Shown here: positions 1 to 11,340 of the stretch, one piece after another
Layout of the letters: each line of letters begins with the position of its first letter
How positions within the stretch are numbered: position 1 is the stretch's first letter
Assembly: GCA_037962975.1 (NCBI GenBank)
Contig: CM075670.1
Coordinates: 87,857,501 to 87,921,500, forward strand
Source: Clitoria ternatea
Lineage: Eukaryota; Streptophyta; Magnoliopsida; Fabales; Fabaceae
Direction: 5' to 3'
Length of the DNA: 64,000 nucleotides
Program-made: the position numbers and the translations under genes
The notes under the pieces: model-generated
The model's database searches: none
Seen by the model: the letters and a program-made list of their open reading frames with translations, nothing else
Told to the model about the DNA's origin: nothing

Positions 1-72
1 ATGGAAATTCAACATGAGATTTATTCATTGTTTAACAGGTTCTGATACATTATTTGTTACAATAAATCAAAA

Positions 73-1992
73 TCAATTCTTTCTTGCTCTAGCAATCAAG
101 ACCTTCATTTCATCCAATCGCCCCTTGCAGTATTGAATGAATGTTACAATTTCTTCCGGTGTAGAAAGTGGATTCATCATTGCTTCGGCCTTCTTCAAAA
201 GGTAAGGAATATCTCCAAGTGTTCTATTAGCAAGACCAGCTAAGTTAGAAAAACGATTTCTCCAAGAATAGACAAGACTTTCCAACTCAACCCTCTCTAG
301 GGTTATTAAACGTATAATCTCTTCATATCTATCTTTATCTTCCATGGCTTGCCATTTTTCCTCATTTATCTCACGCTCGCAAGCACTGACGACATCTCTG
401 AATTGTCATTCCAGTTCATCAATTCGTGCTTGCATAAGGTTCTTTTGAACTTGAGCTTCTTCTTTTGTCTTGGCTAAAATTTCTCGTAACGGCCCTTTGT
501 CAGCCAATATGTCATCCTTTTGCTTCTCTTTAGTTTTCAATTAGCTGTTTGCTATTTGGAGGCATTGATCCAATTGCCTCGTATGTTCTCTTTTAATTCG
601 CTGCTTCTTACTGACATCTTCAAAGGCAATTTCTAATTCATATCTTTTTCTCTTAAGGGAAGCATTGTCTTGTTGAATCTTCATTAATTCATCCTCCAAT
701 GCTTGATTTTTCTTCGTCATTTCAGCTAGTTTTCTTTTCAGGTTTTCAATCTTTTCTCCTTCAGCGGGAAGTGTATTTTTTACATGTGCACTATAATCTT
801 TGAAGGGTAACTTGATAATAGCTACCCTATTTGAAATCCATTGGTGGTAACTTTCCTTTACAGCATAACTTCGAACACCCAACTCTTTTCCCTTCCTATG
901 AACCTTGGACTAATCCTCAATGACAGTTTGGATAATAGGAGCACTGTTCCCCTCTATATAGTAATGAAGGAAAGGTGTTACTGTTTCTTCTTCCGGAGGT
1001 TGAAGTATAGGATAAGCAAGCTGTCTTTTTGAAATGACAGGATTGTAGTTGATGTATCCTTGAGTTCCCATGAGAGGTACATTGGGAAATTTCCTAGAGC
1101 AGTAAATAATGGAATCCACATTCATCCACTGAGGGTATCACTGAATCATGTTTGCAGAAAAACTTGCTAGATGTCCTGCCCATTCCCTATTAGTCTTCTT
1201 AGTTAACTGAAGGAGCTTCAAATCAGAGAAAGGACATTCGATCTTGCCAACTTGATTGAATACATGAGAAGTAAGCCACAGTTACAACGCAGGTAGACAA
1301 CAGACGATCTTTTTTCCATTCCGGTTGTGACAAGAATCCATTGTACAATAAGTGTCAGCTAAGACAGCGGTAATAAAACTTTCTCCTCTAAGCTTTCAAG
1401 CCAGGAAAACATCAATTGCCTTGAAATCAATGTAATTATCAAGACTGGGGAAAAGGACCATACCTTAAATGGCTAATGCCAAAGTGTCAATAAAGGCATC
1501 CCATTCCCCTTTCCCTGCCTGACTAAGGAGTTGCTGCTTAAAGAAAGTTAGTGCGAAGCCTGAAATCTGATTCCTGTTTAATTAAGCCTTTTCAAGAATC
1601 TCAGGATCTATCTTGAGAACACGAGCTACACTGAAAATAGAAGCATGATGTTTGGTCCGTCGATAAGGTTTCAAATCTTCCAATGGCAAGCCAAATATCT
1701 ACTCAAATTCCTCTAGAGTAGGAGCTAATTGGAAGTCCTTGAATGTAAAACAACGGAGAGGGGAATCATAATACTGGGCTAGAGTAGTAAGGGCCCCCTC
1801 TTGCATTTCAACTTCCAAGAATTTCAAGATCTTTCCGTACTTCCTTGCAAAGGTCACTTTCTGAGTAATATCCATCCGTTTGCCCAAGGATAACAGATTG
1901 CTAGTATTTGATTTCATGATTTTGAGGTGTAACAAAATTTTCAAACCAATTACCTTCACTTCCTTATCACTTGATCTCATGTTAAATTCCAT
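73..1992 (-). pseudogene. Ogre ORF1-like protein (DUF7745-like with C-terminal coiled coil), decayed
   Basis: One reading frame can be followed on the minus strand from the ATG at 1992 down to a stop at 73, broken by several in-frame stops. The N-terminal part contains the block QYYDSPLRCFTF followed by DFQLAPTLEEFE, which I recognise from the plant retrotransposon family called DUF7745. The C-terminal 200 or so residues (frame pieces at 541-882 and 73-345) are rich in Lys, Glu and Leu heptads, so a coiled coil is likely, ending in a basic tail. The role of this protein is unknown in the family; Ogre elements carry an extra ORF upstream of gag, and its position 0.8 kb after the primer site fits. 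It is not expressible as it stands. Confidence 0.65.
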
Positions 1993-2784
1993 TTTTTGTG
2001 ATACTTACCAATGTTTAAATTTCACCTTTAACAAAAGAAACAAATGAATCAGATTAACAAAGAAAAAGGTTTGATAAATATCATCCTCACATAACAGTGT
2101 GATAATATTTATCATGACTTAAGTATAGAAAATGTACATTTTTGATGATTTTTTTTAAGAAAAGGAAAACTTTATGCGAATGAATAGAAGATAAAAGGAA
2201 TGTTTGTCCAATTGTGTCTTAGACAGGGTATCCACCTAATTGGCTCTAAGGCTCTTTAATCGTGTTTCCTCAAAAGGTGATTGTTCTAATTGGTTCTAAG
2301 AAGGTCACCGGAGCTTTGATCTTTAGCCATGAGTCTTATGCAAAAAGTAGGGAATCCTACTTAGTGCGGACATCATAACTAAGATAACACCCCGGTTGAG
2401 ATTTTCACGAGAATCATGTAGGACGTATCATCCTAAATGACACCGCTATTAATCTCCCCTAGCCTATGTCTTTTATGGGGCCCGGGAATAGGGTCCCTTC
2501 TAATAGTGTGTGCATTATGGTGAATGTGAAGTGTGTGGGGCATTCATACCTGGATTTTTACCCATTCTTCATAATGAACAAACATAAGGCAAAATAAATA
2601 TCACATGTTTTCTACCCTATGGTTCTAAATTAAAGCAATAAAGAAGTAAAAAAATATAAAATCTAAAATAAATAGAAGATTAGATGAACAATAAGAATAA
2701 CATAATAAATAAATATGAAGGATAAAATAATTAACAATCAATAAAATATACAAGATCAATTTAACGGGCTTGACTCTCAAAATG
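1993..2784 (-). other. Ogre-1 untranslated leader
   Basis: About 0.8 kb of AT-rich non-coding sequence between the primer-binding site and the ORF1-like pseudogene. No convincing ORF or RNA gene is visible. The position corresponds to the leader of Ogre elements, where packaging signals would be expected, but I could not identify one. Confidence 0.5.
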
Positions 2785-2802
2785 TCCCTAGTGGAGTCGC
2801 CA
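2785..2802 (-). other. Primer-binding site of Ogre-1 (tRNA-Arg type)
   Basis: On the minus strand the sequence reads TGGCGACTCCACTAGGGA, two bases after the LTR end. Ogre elements are known to use the 3' end of an arginine tRNA. The matching site in Ogre-2 reads TGGCGACTCCGCTGGGAC, so this copy has a substitution in the middle. Confidence 0.8.
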
Positions 2803-3649
2803 TCTGTCGCGACTGGGGTCCTGACGCGCGACGCGGACTGGTTAAAGACAATAAAAGAAAATTAAAACTGCATTGAAATGAGGCCCTTGGGAGGCCTATA
2901 GAAAATAAAGGGTTTAGAGAGTCACCATTAATATTTATCAAGGAGAATATCAGAAAAACCTTTAAATAGCACTAGTTTTTTAAAATGAGATTCTGTTTAG
3001 TTCGGGAGTCGAATTACAGAAGGGGAAGGTATTAGCATCCCACACTGTCCGTCCTAAAACGGTTACCCAAATTGATCATGTATAATTTTTAAAAAAATTA
3101 ATTATTAAATATTTTATCCTTCATAAAAAATAATGATAAATGCTATTTACAAACAATATACATAATAACGAGGACATTTTAAAAAATATAAAACAAAATT
3201 AAATAATAAAACACATCACCTAAATTTTCATCATTTTTAGTTCAAAGAAAAAGAATAAACAAACACATGATTAAAAGAGAGTAAAATAAATAAAAATGCA
3301 ATGAGACGTCTCGTCTCTATTATTCTCTAGTAAATAAAAAATAATCCATTGATTTTATTGGGAAATATATGGTTCATAAATAAATAAATAAATAAATGAA
3401 AAGGCAAAAAAAGGGAATAGACATAAAAAGGAAAAAAATGAAATTAAATACATCAATATGAAAATAAAGAAATATATACACTTAAGTAATTAAAATTAAC
3501 AAATGAAACTTATTCAATTACTTTTTTGAAAAAAATAATAAAATAAAATAAAATAAAATAAATAAGATGTCTCAACTAAATTAATCTTATTTCAAACTCA
3601 ATAAATAAAATAGGTAATTATGTAAAAAAAATTCAAAAATTATCAAAAA

Positions 3650-4720
3650 TAAAAAATAAAAAAATAAAAAAATAATATGGGTAGATAAGAGAAAACTGTA
3701 AAGATAAATACAATACATAAATAATTATTTAAAACTAAAATCAAGAAATTGTATATATATGAAGCATAAAATTAAATTGTTATGTAAAAGATAATTTCAA
3801 AATTATTATAGAGTAAATAAATAAGGTAAAAAAAATAAAGGATGAAAGAATAAAGTATAGAAAAATAAAATAAAAGTGAAAAAAATGAAGATAGGAGCAT
3901 AAGAAAATAAATGAACAAATAAATAACTGTAGGAAAATAAAAAAAATAAAATGCAATAAAACAAATAAATAAAAATAAAAGTGCAGAAATATAAATAAAT
4001 AAAGATAAAAGTGCAGAAAAATAAATAAATAAAAATAAAAGTGTAGAAAAATAAATAAATAAAGATAAAAGTGCATAAAAATAAATAAATAAAAATAACA
4101 ATGCAGAAAAATAAATAAATAAAAATAAAAGGGCAGAAAATGAATACATAAAAATAAAGGGTAGAAAAATAAATAAATAGAAATAACATGGTAGAAAAAT
4201 AAATACATAAAAATAAAGAGGTGGAAAAATAAATAAATAAAAATAAAAGGGTAGTAAAATAAATATATAAAAATAAAGGGTAGAAAAATAAATAAATAGA
4301 AATAAAAGGGTAAAAAGTAAATATATGAGGGACAAAAAAATAAATAAATGAAAATAAAAGAGCAGAAAAATAAATAAATAAAAATGAAAATACAAAAAAT
4401 AAGTAAATAAACTAATAATTGCATAAATATAAAGTGTGAATAAATAAAGTGCAGAAAAATAAATTAACAGAAATAAAAGTGCATAAAAGTAAATAAAGAA
4501 AAATAAAAGTGCAGAAAAGTAAATAAATATGAATAAAAGTACAAATAAATAAATAAATAAAGATAAAGATGCAGAAAAATAAATAAACAGATAAATAACT
4601 GTAGAAAGATAAAGTGCGGGAAAATAAAGTACAAGAATATAAATAAAGAAAAATAAAAGTGTAGAAAAATAAATAACAATTAAATAAAGACAAATAAATA
4701 AAGATAAATAAATATTCTTG
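3650..4720. repeat. AT-rich minisatellite in the Ogre-1 LTR
   Basis: Around 30 imperfect copies of a unit of roughly 28-35 bp of the form aaataaataaaaataaaag followed by tgcagaaa. It creates long Phe/Tyr/Leu/Ile-rich open frames on the minus strand that are repeat translations, not genes. Unit length drifts and copies are degenerate, so it is not a recent expansion. Confidence 0.85.
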
Positions 4721-5046
4721 TATTAATAAAAAATACCTTAGTATAAAAATAATTAAAGAGGAACTAGAACGGAAGTCGGGAAATCAATTTTGTGTAGATT
4801 TCCTTTGCTTTTGGCTTTGTTTAAATTCGATTCAAGGGTGTTTGGACACCGGTTACAGCACTTAGACAATATTTTGGCTCACAAAGCTCACATACTAATA
4901 CATACTAAAGTAACACACTCACTCTCCTAACAATATTTCCATAACATAATTTTATGAAAGCAAAAACTTCTAAAAAATCTCACAAAAATTTAACATTCTT
5001 TCACCTCTATTTTCTTTTTCCTCTCTCAAATACCTTAATATCACCT

Positions 5047-5057
5047 TCTATTTATAG
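5047..5057 (-). promoter_or_regulatory. Second TATA-like element in the Ogre-1 LTR
   Basis: The minus strand reads CTATAAATAGA, a good plant TATA box, about 0.57 kb downstream (in element sense) of another good TATA box at 5614-5624. Either could mark the U3/R boundary; I cannot choose from sequence alone. Confidence 0.4.
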
Positions 5058-5613
5058 AAGAAAATTGGCCTTGGATTCCCTATAAAATGACATCACTTTC
5101 CTACTTTTCCAATTTGTCCAAATTTGATGTCAATTTCCCCAATTTTCTCCAATTATCCAACCAAACTGGGTCCCATCAACAATAACCACCGAACACCCCT
5201 TTTCTTTTCTTTTCTTTTTTTTAAATCTGATTTTCGTTTTTTTTGGATTTTTCAGCCCATTTTCATTTTTTTTAGATCTGATTTTTTTGGGGCCCATTTT
5301 TGTTTTTTTAGATCTGAATTTTTTTGGCTTTTTTTAAAAAAAATTTAATTTTTTTTTAATTTTGAATACAAATGAGTAATCACTTACTCTTATGGAAACA
5401 TAAATTATTTATTATATATGTGGCCATAAATAAAGTATCCAATAAAGATAAATTACTACTCATGCTATAAAGAGCAAAAAGGTAGTCACAAAACATAGGT
5501 TTCCCTCCCTTATTCTTTCCTGTTGGCGTCAGCATCCATTGGCCATTGCTTGAGAAGAATTATGGAAGAAGGTTGATGAAAGGAGAGGTGTGGTAGGAAA
5601 TGAAGAGAGATTG

Positions 5614-5624
5614 AGTATTTATAG
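5614..5624 (-). promoter_or_regulatory. TATA box of the Ogre-1 LTR
   Basis: The minus strand reads CTATAAATACT, followed downstream by a pyrimidine-rich stretch that resembles a plant transcription start and leader. It is the TATA candidate closer to the LTR 5' end. Confidence 0.5.
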
Positions 5625-5807
5625 AAATGGAGAAGAGTTACTATTCCAATAGTCACTATGCAATTTTTTTTATTTTTTTCCTTTTTTTGGAAAAAAATAA
5701 AATATGATCCGGGATGACAACCTGAAATGGACGAGGTTCTAAGCACCGCACCACGTCACCAATAAGAACTGGTAAGTCATAACCGGAGTCTAAACACTCC
5801 GTAATCA

Positions 5808-6282
5808 TAGGGATGGCAAAACGGGCCAGGCCCGCCAAATTTGGCGGGGCGGACACGAATTTTTAGCCAGCCTCCCGCGCAGGGCGGGCCGGCCCGACGG
5901 GCCCCCACCAAAAGAAAAGATATATAAATATTACTAATTTATAGTTTATTTTATTAAAATATATACTTTAATTTTCAAAAATTAAAAAAAAGTAACATCT
6001 CTTACTATTTATACATTTCTTTTAATAATATTTTCTTTAATTTTTTTAAAAAATTATTTTTCTAATTTTTTAATCTTAATTTGACACATTTTTTTAAAAA
6101 ATTATAATTTTAACTTTGGCGGGCCGGCCTGCCAGCCCGTCGGGCCCGCCTTAGGCGGGGCGGGCCTTGAATTTTGGCCCGTTTAACTTGGTGGGGCGGG
6201 GCGGGCCAGCCCGGCCAGCTTTTTGGCGGGCTTTGGCGGGGCGGGCCAGGGCCCGACGGGCCTGCCCGTTTTGCAATCCCTA
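5808..6282. mobile_element. hAT-like non-autonomous element with GC-rich ends
   Basis: A 475-bp insertion in the Ogre-1 LTR. Terminal inverted repeats are TAGGGATGGCAAAACGGGC on the left and the near complement of it, GCCCGTTTTGCAATCCCTA, on the right. It is flanked by 8-bp duplications CGTAATCA (5800-5807) and CGTAACCA (6283-6290), one mismatch. TAGGG/CCCTA ends and 8-bp duplications fit the hAT superfamily. The outer 80-170 bp are dense in ggcggg/cccgcc repeats on both sides while the centre is very AT-rich. There is no transposase ORF, so it must have been mobilised in trans. Confidence 0.85.
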
Positions 6283-6580
6283 CGTAACCATATACTGTCT
6301 TAGTAATATACTGACTTAAGCATTGGAGAATCTTTTGCAGGTTCACCTCTGGTGTGTCTTGAAGTTCTAGTACGGATTAAGACATCAATTTTCACCTTGA
6401 CTTGAACGACCTCGAATTCCCACTGAACTGAGGTACAAAAAACCGTACTCCACTAAGGCGGTGTAAAACTTAGAGTTAATGAAATAAATATACCTTTTTT
6501 CTTTTCTTTTTTCTTTTCTTTTTTTATAAATATATATATTTTAACATATATATTTTGCCAGACAAAAATAGGTGTTCACA

Positions 6581-7134
6581 GTTATTATAATGAATTGGCC
6601 ATCATTTTATTCCATTAATTGTAGTCCATTGTACCTGATGAATTGGCCAAATTTCTACATGATGTTGATTTCAATTTTTTGGCTACTATTTTATTCCATT
6701 AATTGTAGTCTATTGTGCTTGATGAATTGAGCAAATATGTGCACCAATTATGTAATATGTAATATGAACCAGATATACGACAACATCATAAAACCACATT
6801 TAAAACATCACAAGACCTGGAAAGTAACAACAGAAAACCACTTTTGAATCATAATTAAACATCACAGGACCTAGAAAGTAACCACTAAAAGCCATATTTG
6901 AATCACATTTAAACATCAATACATAAAATGACTGCTCAATACATAAAACTATTGTCATATTAAACAGGTCATACAACGGATGACCTGAATAAAGTAAATA
7001 CATAAAAGCTTTTGTTCACAGGTCATACAATAGGGGACCTGGAAATCTCATACATCAAAGGATCTAAAATTAACATAAAACCATTTCTCATAAAACTATT
7101 CTCATAACATGTGTTTTCAAGAACATGAACATAA
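6581..7134 (-). other. Non-coding region 3' of the MULE gene, with short direct repeats
   Basis: No gene is visible. Two imperfect copies of a segment starting 'ccattaattgtag' (near 6612 and 6696) and repeated 'acctgg/acctag aaagtaac' units (6790-7050) show local duplication. It probably holds the 3' untranslated part of the MULE. I found no terminal inverted repeat here, so Ogre-1 may have inserted inside the MULE, leaving its 3' end beyond the window. Confidence 0.4.
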
Positions 7135-8773
7135 TCATTTCTTGCATCTGGGGGTTTCTATGAAAACCATGGCTCCTGGCTTTTTGAATGGCAACTTCCT
7201 CCACAGATTATATTGGTTATTGGGTGGTGAACTTGTGGCACTTGACTAAGCAAGCTGTGGAGACCTGCCAGGAGCTACCAACCTTGGACTCTTCCTAACA
7301 GGTGTGATGGTATTTGTTTGAGACATGGGCTGTGAAGCTGTAACTTCAAGAACTTCCTAGGTCTGTTATGGTGTGGGGTTAACTTCTTAGGTCAGTTGTT
7401 ATGTGGGGTTGGCGGCCTGGGTCTGTTGTGGTGTAGGGTTGGCATCCTGTGCTTGTTCAGCGTTTCTCTTATCTCTAGCTACTGGACATGAAAGCTTCCC
7501 ATGTCCAACTTCACCATATTTTCCTTGTTGCAGTCTCCTTGTCATCTTTCTTTTATAGTTGTTTTCCTCATTGTTAGTTGCATCCTTCTCTGTTGACTCC
7601 TGGGTATTCTCACCCATTTTTCTTCTTTATTTTTTAGGCCTGCCAATGGTCCTTTGAATTGTTAGTGTAATTAGTGGGATAAACTTTGTTTTCTCCCAAA
7701 ACTCTGAAACGGGTACTGATTCAATATAATACTGATAGGTTGCATTCCAAGCTGCCATCGTCAACCCAACATGGCAATGGTCTTCTGGTCTCTCTCCTTT
7801 GTGAGCTATGGCTGCACAAGCATGCTTGCATGGCGTTCTTACAATTAACATGCAACCCATCAGTTAATAAAATATACCCCAATTAACAGATACCCTTTCA
7901 GTTAAACAATAAACCTGTAATTTACCTATCAGTTGCCATACTCTACAGGTGCACTTCTGTGTTCCCAAATTAAAAGATACCCTCTCTAGGAAGTAACTGA
8001 CCTCGTACTTTTCAATCCCACCATCACCTAGTCAGGGTAATAACAAAAAGAAAATAAAATAATTACTAAACAATAATTACACAATAATTAAATAATAATT
8101 AAACAATGATCAGATATATGTCCAAACAAATGTCTAGTTATTACTTGCAGACTTGTGCTTCTCTAGCCTACTCTTCTAGATTGGGGTCAACTTCCCAGCA
8201 TGTCCTGTTAACTTTAGCTTGTGGTTACCTATGGTGACCATGAGGTAGGTCCTTACCTCTTCCAACAATGGGTTTGCACCTGACATGCACAAGCTTAGAG
8301 TTCAGCACCTCACAATTATTATTTGTGATGTTATCCACTTTGTAGTTTTTGTTAAAGAATGCCTTGCTCCAAGCCTCCTTTAGAAATTTAGCCAAATACA
8401 TCCAAGCCTTGTCATTCACATGCCTAATCTTCATCATATTTATTTCAAACTCATTTGGGGTTGTTGACCTGGCTGCCTGCCATAGAAGTCCCCTAAGTTC
8501 TTTTCCTCTCTATTGTTTAGAGAAATTCTGCCATAGTTGCTACATACAGTATCTATGTGGCACACCAGGCATCACTTCTTGTAGTGCTGGTATCAATCCC
8601 TACAAAAAAACACACAGAAAAAATACAAGCATTAGTTATTAGAATGTATTACTGTTTGAAAACCACTAGAGCATGGGGTTTTAATAAAATATACCTTCTG
8701 TACGTCACTCATAAATGTAAGCATCCTCTCCTTGTAGTCACCTATATCTGCATGTAGAAGCTCTAGAAACCAT
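7135..8773 (-). pseudogene. Mutator-like transposase, C-terminal half (split by SIRE-1)
   Basis: MULE transposases cut and reinsert DNA. From 8773 leftwards the frame continues the catalytic domain after the SIRE-1 insertion: LHADIGDYKE, then VMPGVPHRYC, then the typical KFLKEAWSKAFF and DNITNNNCEVLNSK blocks (8225-8437), then the SWIM zinc finger with PCKHACAAI and the downstream HYY-like YQYYIESVPVSEFWE (7627-7860), and a basic/Pro tail ending at a stop at 7135. Several frameshifts and stops break it. Its N-terminal half lies at 36489-38010, and the two halves join at the ACCAT target duplication without loss. Confidence 0.85.
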
Positions 8774-9596
8774 TGTTATTCAAGTGGCCTCAATACTCAA
8801 GAGGGGGGGGGGGTGAATTAAGTGTTTAAAAAATTTAACTTGGAATGCCCTTGAACTTGGTTCTTTATGCAATCTTAATGAGATATACAAAACTTCTCAA
8901 GCAACAACAATCAAATGCACAATAATTTATTTGATTTGAGATAAAGAGCTTCTTTGAGACAAGTGAGACTTAATAGAGAAATGAGAATCAAGAAAGAATA
9001 ATGGTTTGGTAATTTTATCAAACAGTTGGTGTACAAGTAGTTTAGTAACTTCTTATGAACATAATTAATTCAAGCAATCAACTCAGGCAATTTAACAAAC
9101 AGTTGGTATGCATATATAAGTAAAAAGTTCAAGGTAAGAAGAAATGCAAACCAATTTAATGAGTTCCACCAATCCGGTGTACGTCTCGCCTTCAAGCAAC
9201 CCACTTGAAGGATTCCACTATTGAAGATTTGAGATACAAGCTTTGAGCAATTGTCTCCTAGTGTCGCACACTCAAGAACCCAATTCTCACAAGCAAAGGG
9301 CAACCCACCTAATCTCACAATCTCTCAATATCCCATAGGTTGAACCCCAATCTTTGTAACCACTCAACCTAGAGTGAACTTTGGTGTTTAGTGTTTGTGT
9401 TTACAAGCAATATACTCTCTCAATAGAGTGGATAAGCAAATGAAGAGCTCTCACAGTTTCTAACTCTCAACAAGAGAGGATATACAAGTTCTAAGCTCAA
9501 GGATTCAAAATATATAAAGAAAATGAACTTACTAAGCACAAATGTAAGTAAAAATTGATTGCCTCTTGTTGTGTGTTGTTGTGCTTGAGTTGGGGA

Positions 9597-9610
9597 TCCA
9601 TTTATAGAGC
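9597..9610 (-). promoter_or_regulatory. TATA box of SIRE-1 3' LTR
   Basis: Element sense reads CTCTATAAATGGAT, about 630 bp from the LTR 5' end. It is conserved at the same place in the 5' LTR (35845-35858). Confidence 0.65.
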
Positions 9611-9725
9611 TTTGAAGGTCCTCCTAGCCGTTGCAAATGAGTTCCAGGTTGTCCCTTTGTGTAGTGGGTGTTTGGATCTCAGTTTCCCACTCAAAAGTTT
9701 CTTTTTAATGGTGTTTCCCACTACT

Positions 9726-9970
9726 TGAATCGATTCATACCTTTTCGAATCGATTCAAGACATTCTGACTTAGGTATTTTGGGCTTCCAGGAGCGTGTGA
9801 ATCGATTCAGGCTTTGGTGAATCGATTCAGGGTGTTCTGGTTTGAATTCCTGGGCTGTCAGCTTCGTGTGAATCGATTCAAGCTGTTGTGAATCGATTTA
9901 GGGTGTTTTGTTTTCATATTTTTGGGACTTTCAGGCCTCTAAATCGATTCATGCGTATGTGAATTGATTC
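9726..9970. repeat. TGAATCGATTCA palindrome cluster, SIRE-1 3' LTR
   Basis: About nine copies of the 12-bp palindrome TGAATCGATTCA or one-base variants, arranged in loosely spaced pairs, at 9726, 9747, 9798, 9818, 9869, 9889, about 9940 and about 9959. They lie upstream of the LTR TATA box. A matching cluster lies upstream of ORF3 (26803-27033). Confidence 0.9.
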
Positions 9971-10240
9971 AAGCAATGCTGTTTATTGTTTTTCCATGCT
10001 TTTTGACATTTCCTTGATGTATTTTGAGTCATGGTTGCTTTCCTTGATCTTCATGCATTGTTTTCTTGATTCTTTAATCATATGGGAGCATGTTCTTCAT
10101 GATTCCTTGAATCTTTGATTTGAGTACATCAATTGAATTCTTTGATTTGTTCATTTCACTTGTTTTTGATCCATGAATGATACTCTTCCTGTTCTTGTGT
10201 ACTTGTCATTATCAAAATCTATCTACAACTTGTAAATACA

Positions 10241-10258
10241 TTCTCCCCATTTTTTATG
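10241..10258 (-). other. Polypurine tract of SIRE-1
   Basis: Element sense reads ATAAAAAATGGGGAGAA immediately before the 3' LTR start TGTATTT. It is the expected primer for second-strand synthesis and matches the SIRE-2 tract in form. The 416 bases between here and the ORF3 stop (10259-10674) hold no gene and are the 3' untranslated part of the element. Confidence 0.88.
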
Positions 10259-10674
10259 ATGACAACCAATGACCATCTCTTGGGGTGTTAGTACTAATAT
10301 TTAAGTAACAGTTGAGAAGGAACCACTTGTTTGAATAATTTCAAGTTTTTAGACCAGAGTGTGTCTCCCCCTTTGTTTTTCAGTTAGATATGTATATTTA
10401 TCTGATTATTCCTTTAGAAAAGTATTTAATATCTAATGTCTCTCCCCCTTTGTCATTATCAAAAACAATATAAGCTTGAGGAAAGAAAAGGAGATAATCA
10501 TTGCATAATAAAGGATTAATAACCAACAAGTCTGAACAACCATGAAAATTAACAACATAAAATCTAAGCAAAAATATAACAATGAGAAATGCCTCAGAAG
10601 GGCAACAAGATAACCATAAAACATAACAATGTCAAGCAAGATGTAGAAAAGAAGGGCAACTAAGGCTGAGGGAA

Positions 10675-10769
10675 TTAGAGGCTGGAGATTTGGGTGGCAA
10701 GCTCTGTGTAGCATTCCTCTATATTTGCTTCAAGCTTATCAAGCCGAGTGTTGATATTTGCTTCCATTG
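10675..10769 (-). pseudogene. C-terminal end of SIRE-1 ORF3, cut off by Ogre-2
   Basis: The frame reads MEANINTRLDKLEANIEECY and ends after TQISSL at a stop at 10675. It continues exactly, across the CATTG target duplication of Ogre-2, the frame ending HMDRRFEAM at 25736. The peptide has a heptad pattern (L-x-x-L-E-x-x-I) and is probably a short coiled coil. The same end in SIRE-2 reads LDRRFDRLKNTLQEF, confirming homology. Confidence 0.85.
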
Positions 10770-11099
10770 TGTCGCAACCTAAACCGCGACGGCGCGGCGA
10801 GGAAGAAAAACTGTGTGTGAAACAGGGAGTCGCCACCAACGTTTTTATCCATAGGAAAAACATTGGAAAAAAACTAAGTTCAGTGAAAGCACTGGTTTAA
10901 AAATGAGATTCAAGTTTGGGAGTCGGTTACGAGTAGGGAAGGTATTAGCACCCTACATCGCCTGTCAGAAACAGTACCAAGATTGAAAGCGCAATATAAA
11001 TAGCCTTAAATAAAACATGGTTTCTTCCCTTTTTTGTATTCTTATTTGAAAACGACGGAATGGAGTAAGAGAGCTGTACAAACATAGAATGTCAAAGCG

Positions 11100-11340
11100 A
11101 GGTCAACGGGACGTTTCATCCAAATTAAACTCGACTTTGATATGAGATAGAGAGGGGAAGAGAATGCTAATAAGACGCCACACCTAAATTAGACATCCTC
11201 GAATAAAAAAGGGACAGGGATAGGAAAGAGATAAGCAGGACGTCTCATCCTAAGTATCCTTTCCCTATGAATTGTGGCGAGGCTTGAACAAAAAAAGTAG
11301 GGGGAAATCAACAAGACGTCACGTCTAAATTGATTTTCAC
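11100..11340. repeat. RGACG-NNN-CGTCY hairpin motifs, Ogre-2 3' LTR
   Basis: A motif of form RGACG-NNN-CRTCY followed by aaattaa or a variant recurs at about 11107, 11238 and 11313 (for example AGACGTCACGTCT). Equivalent copies lie in the 5' LTR (about 22258, 22389, 22464), in Ogre-3 and in Ogre-1. Each is a five-pair stem with a three-base loop. Function unknown. Confidence 0.7.

Larger units (their letters stand above)
1..6580 (-). mobile_element. Ogre/Tat-type LTR retrotransposon (Ogre-1), 5' part
   Basis: Read on the minus strand, an LTR (2805-6580) beginning TGTGAACACC is followed by a primer-binding site and then a decayed ORF1-like gene that runs to the left edge of the window. The primer site TGGCGACTCC, the LTR ends and the several-kb LTR are the hallmarks of Ogre/Tat Ty3 elements, which use an arginine tRNA primer. 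Gag, pol and the 3' LTR would lie left of position 1. Unlike Ogre-2 and Ogre-3 it keeps an ORF between the primer site and where gag should be, so it may derive from an autonomous copy. The base run next to the outer LTR end is GTTAT, but the partner target duplication is outside the window. Confidence 0.8.
2805..6580 (-). repeat. 5' LTR of Ogre-1 (with hAT insertion)
   Basis: It starts (minus strand) with TGTGAACACC at 6580 and ends with GTCGCGACA at 2805, next to the primer site. About 3.78 kb including a 475-bp hAT-like insertion, 3.3 kb without it. The 3'-proximal block (about 2805-3070) is similar in layout to the same block in the Ogre-2 and Ogre-3 LTRs: a gcgacg-rich end, a 'gaaggtattagca' segment and RGACG-type hairpins such as GAGACGTCTCGTCTC near 3303. 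The middle holds an AT-rich minisatellite. Confidence 0.8.
8774..10240 (-). repeat. 3' LTR of SIRE-1
   Basis: 1467 bp, element sense starting TGTATTTACAAG at 10240 and ending TTGAATAACA at 8774. It contains a run of 11 C in element sense (8803-8813) typical of SIRE LTR ends, a TATA box at 9597-9610 and upstream of it a cluster of TGAATCGATTCA palindromes. Confidence 0.93.

Noticed and set aside
3772..4424. Long Phe/Tyr/Leu-rich open frames on the minus strand that look like membrane proteins
   Set aside because: They are translations of the aaataaataaaaataaaag minisatellite in several frames; no start context, promoter or conserved motif.
7135..8773. Treating the MULE half as a domesticated host gene
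   Set aside because: It has multiple stops and frameshifts, and its other half is 28 kb away across SIRE-1.
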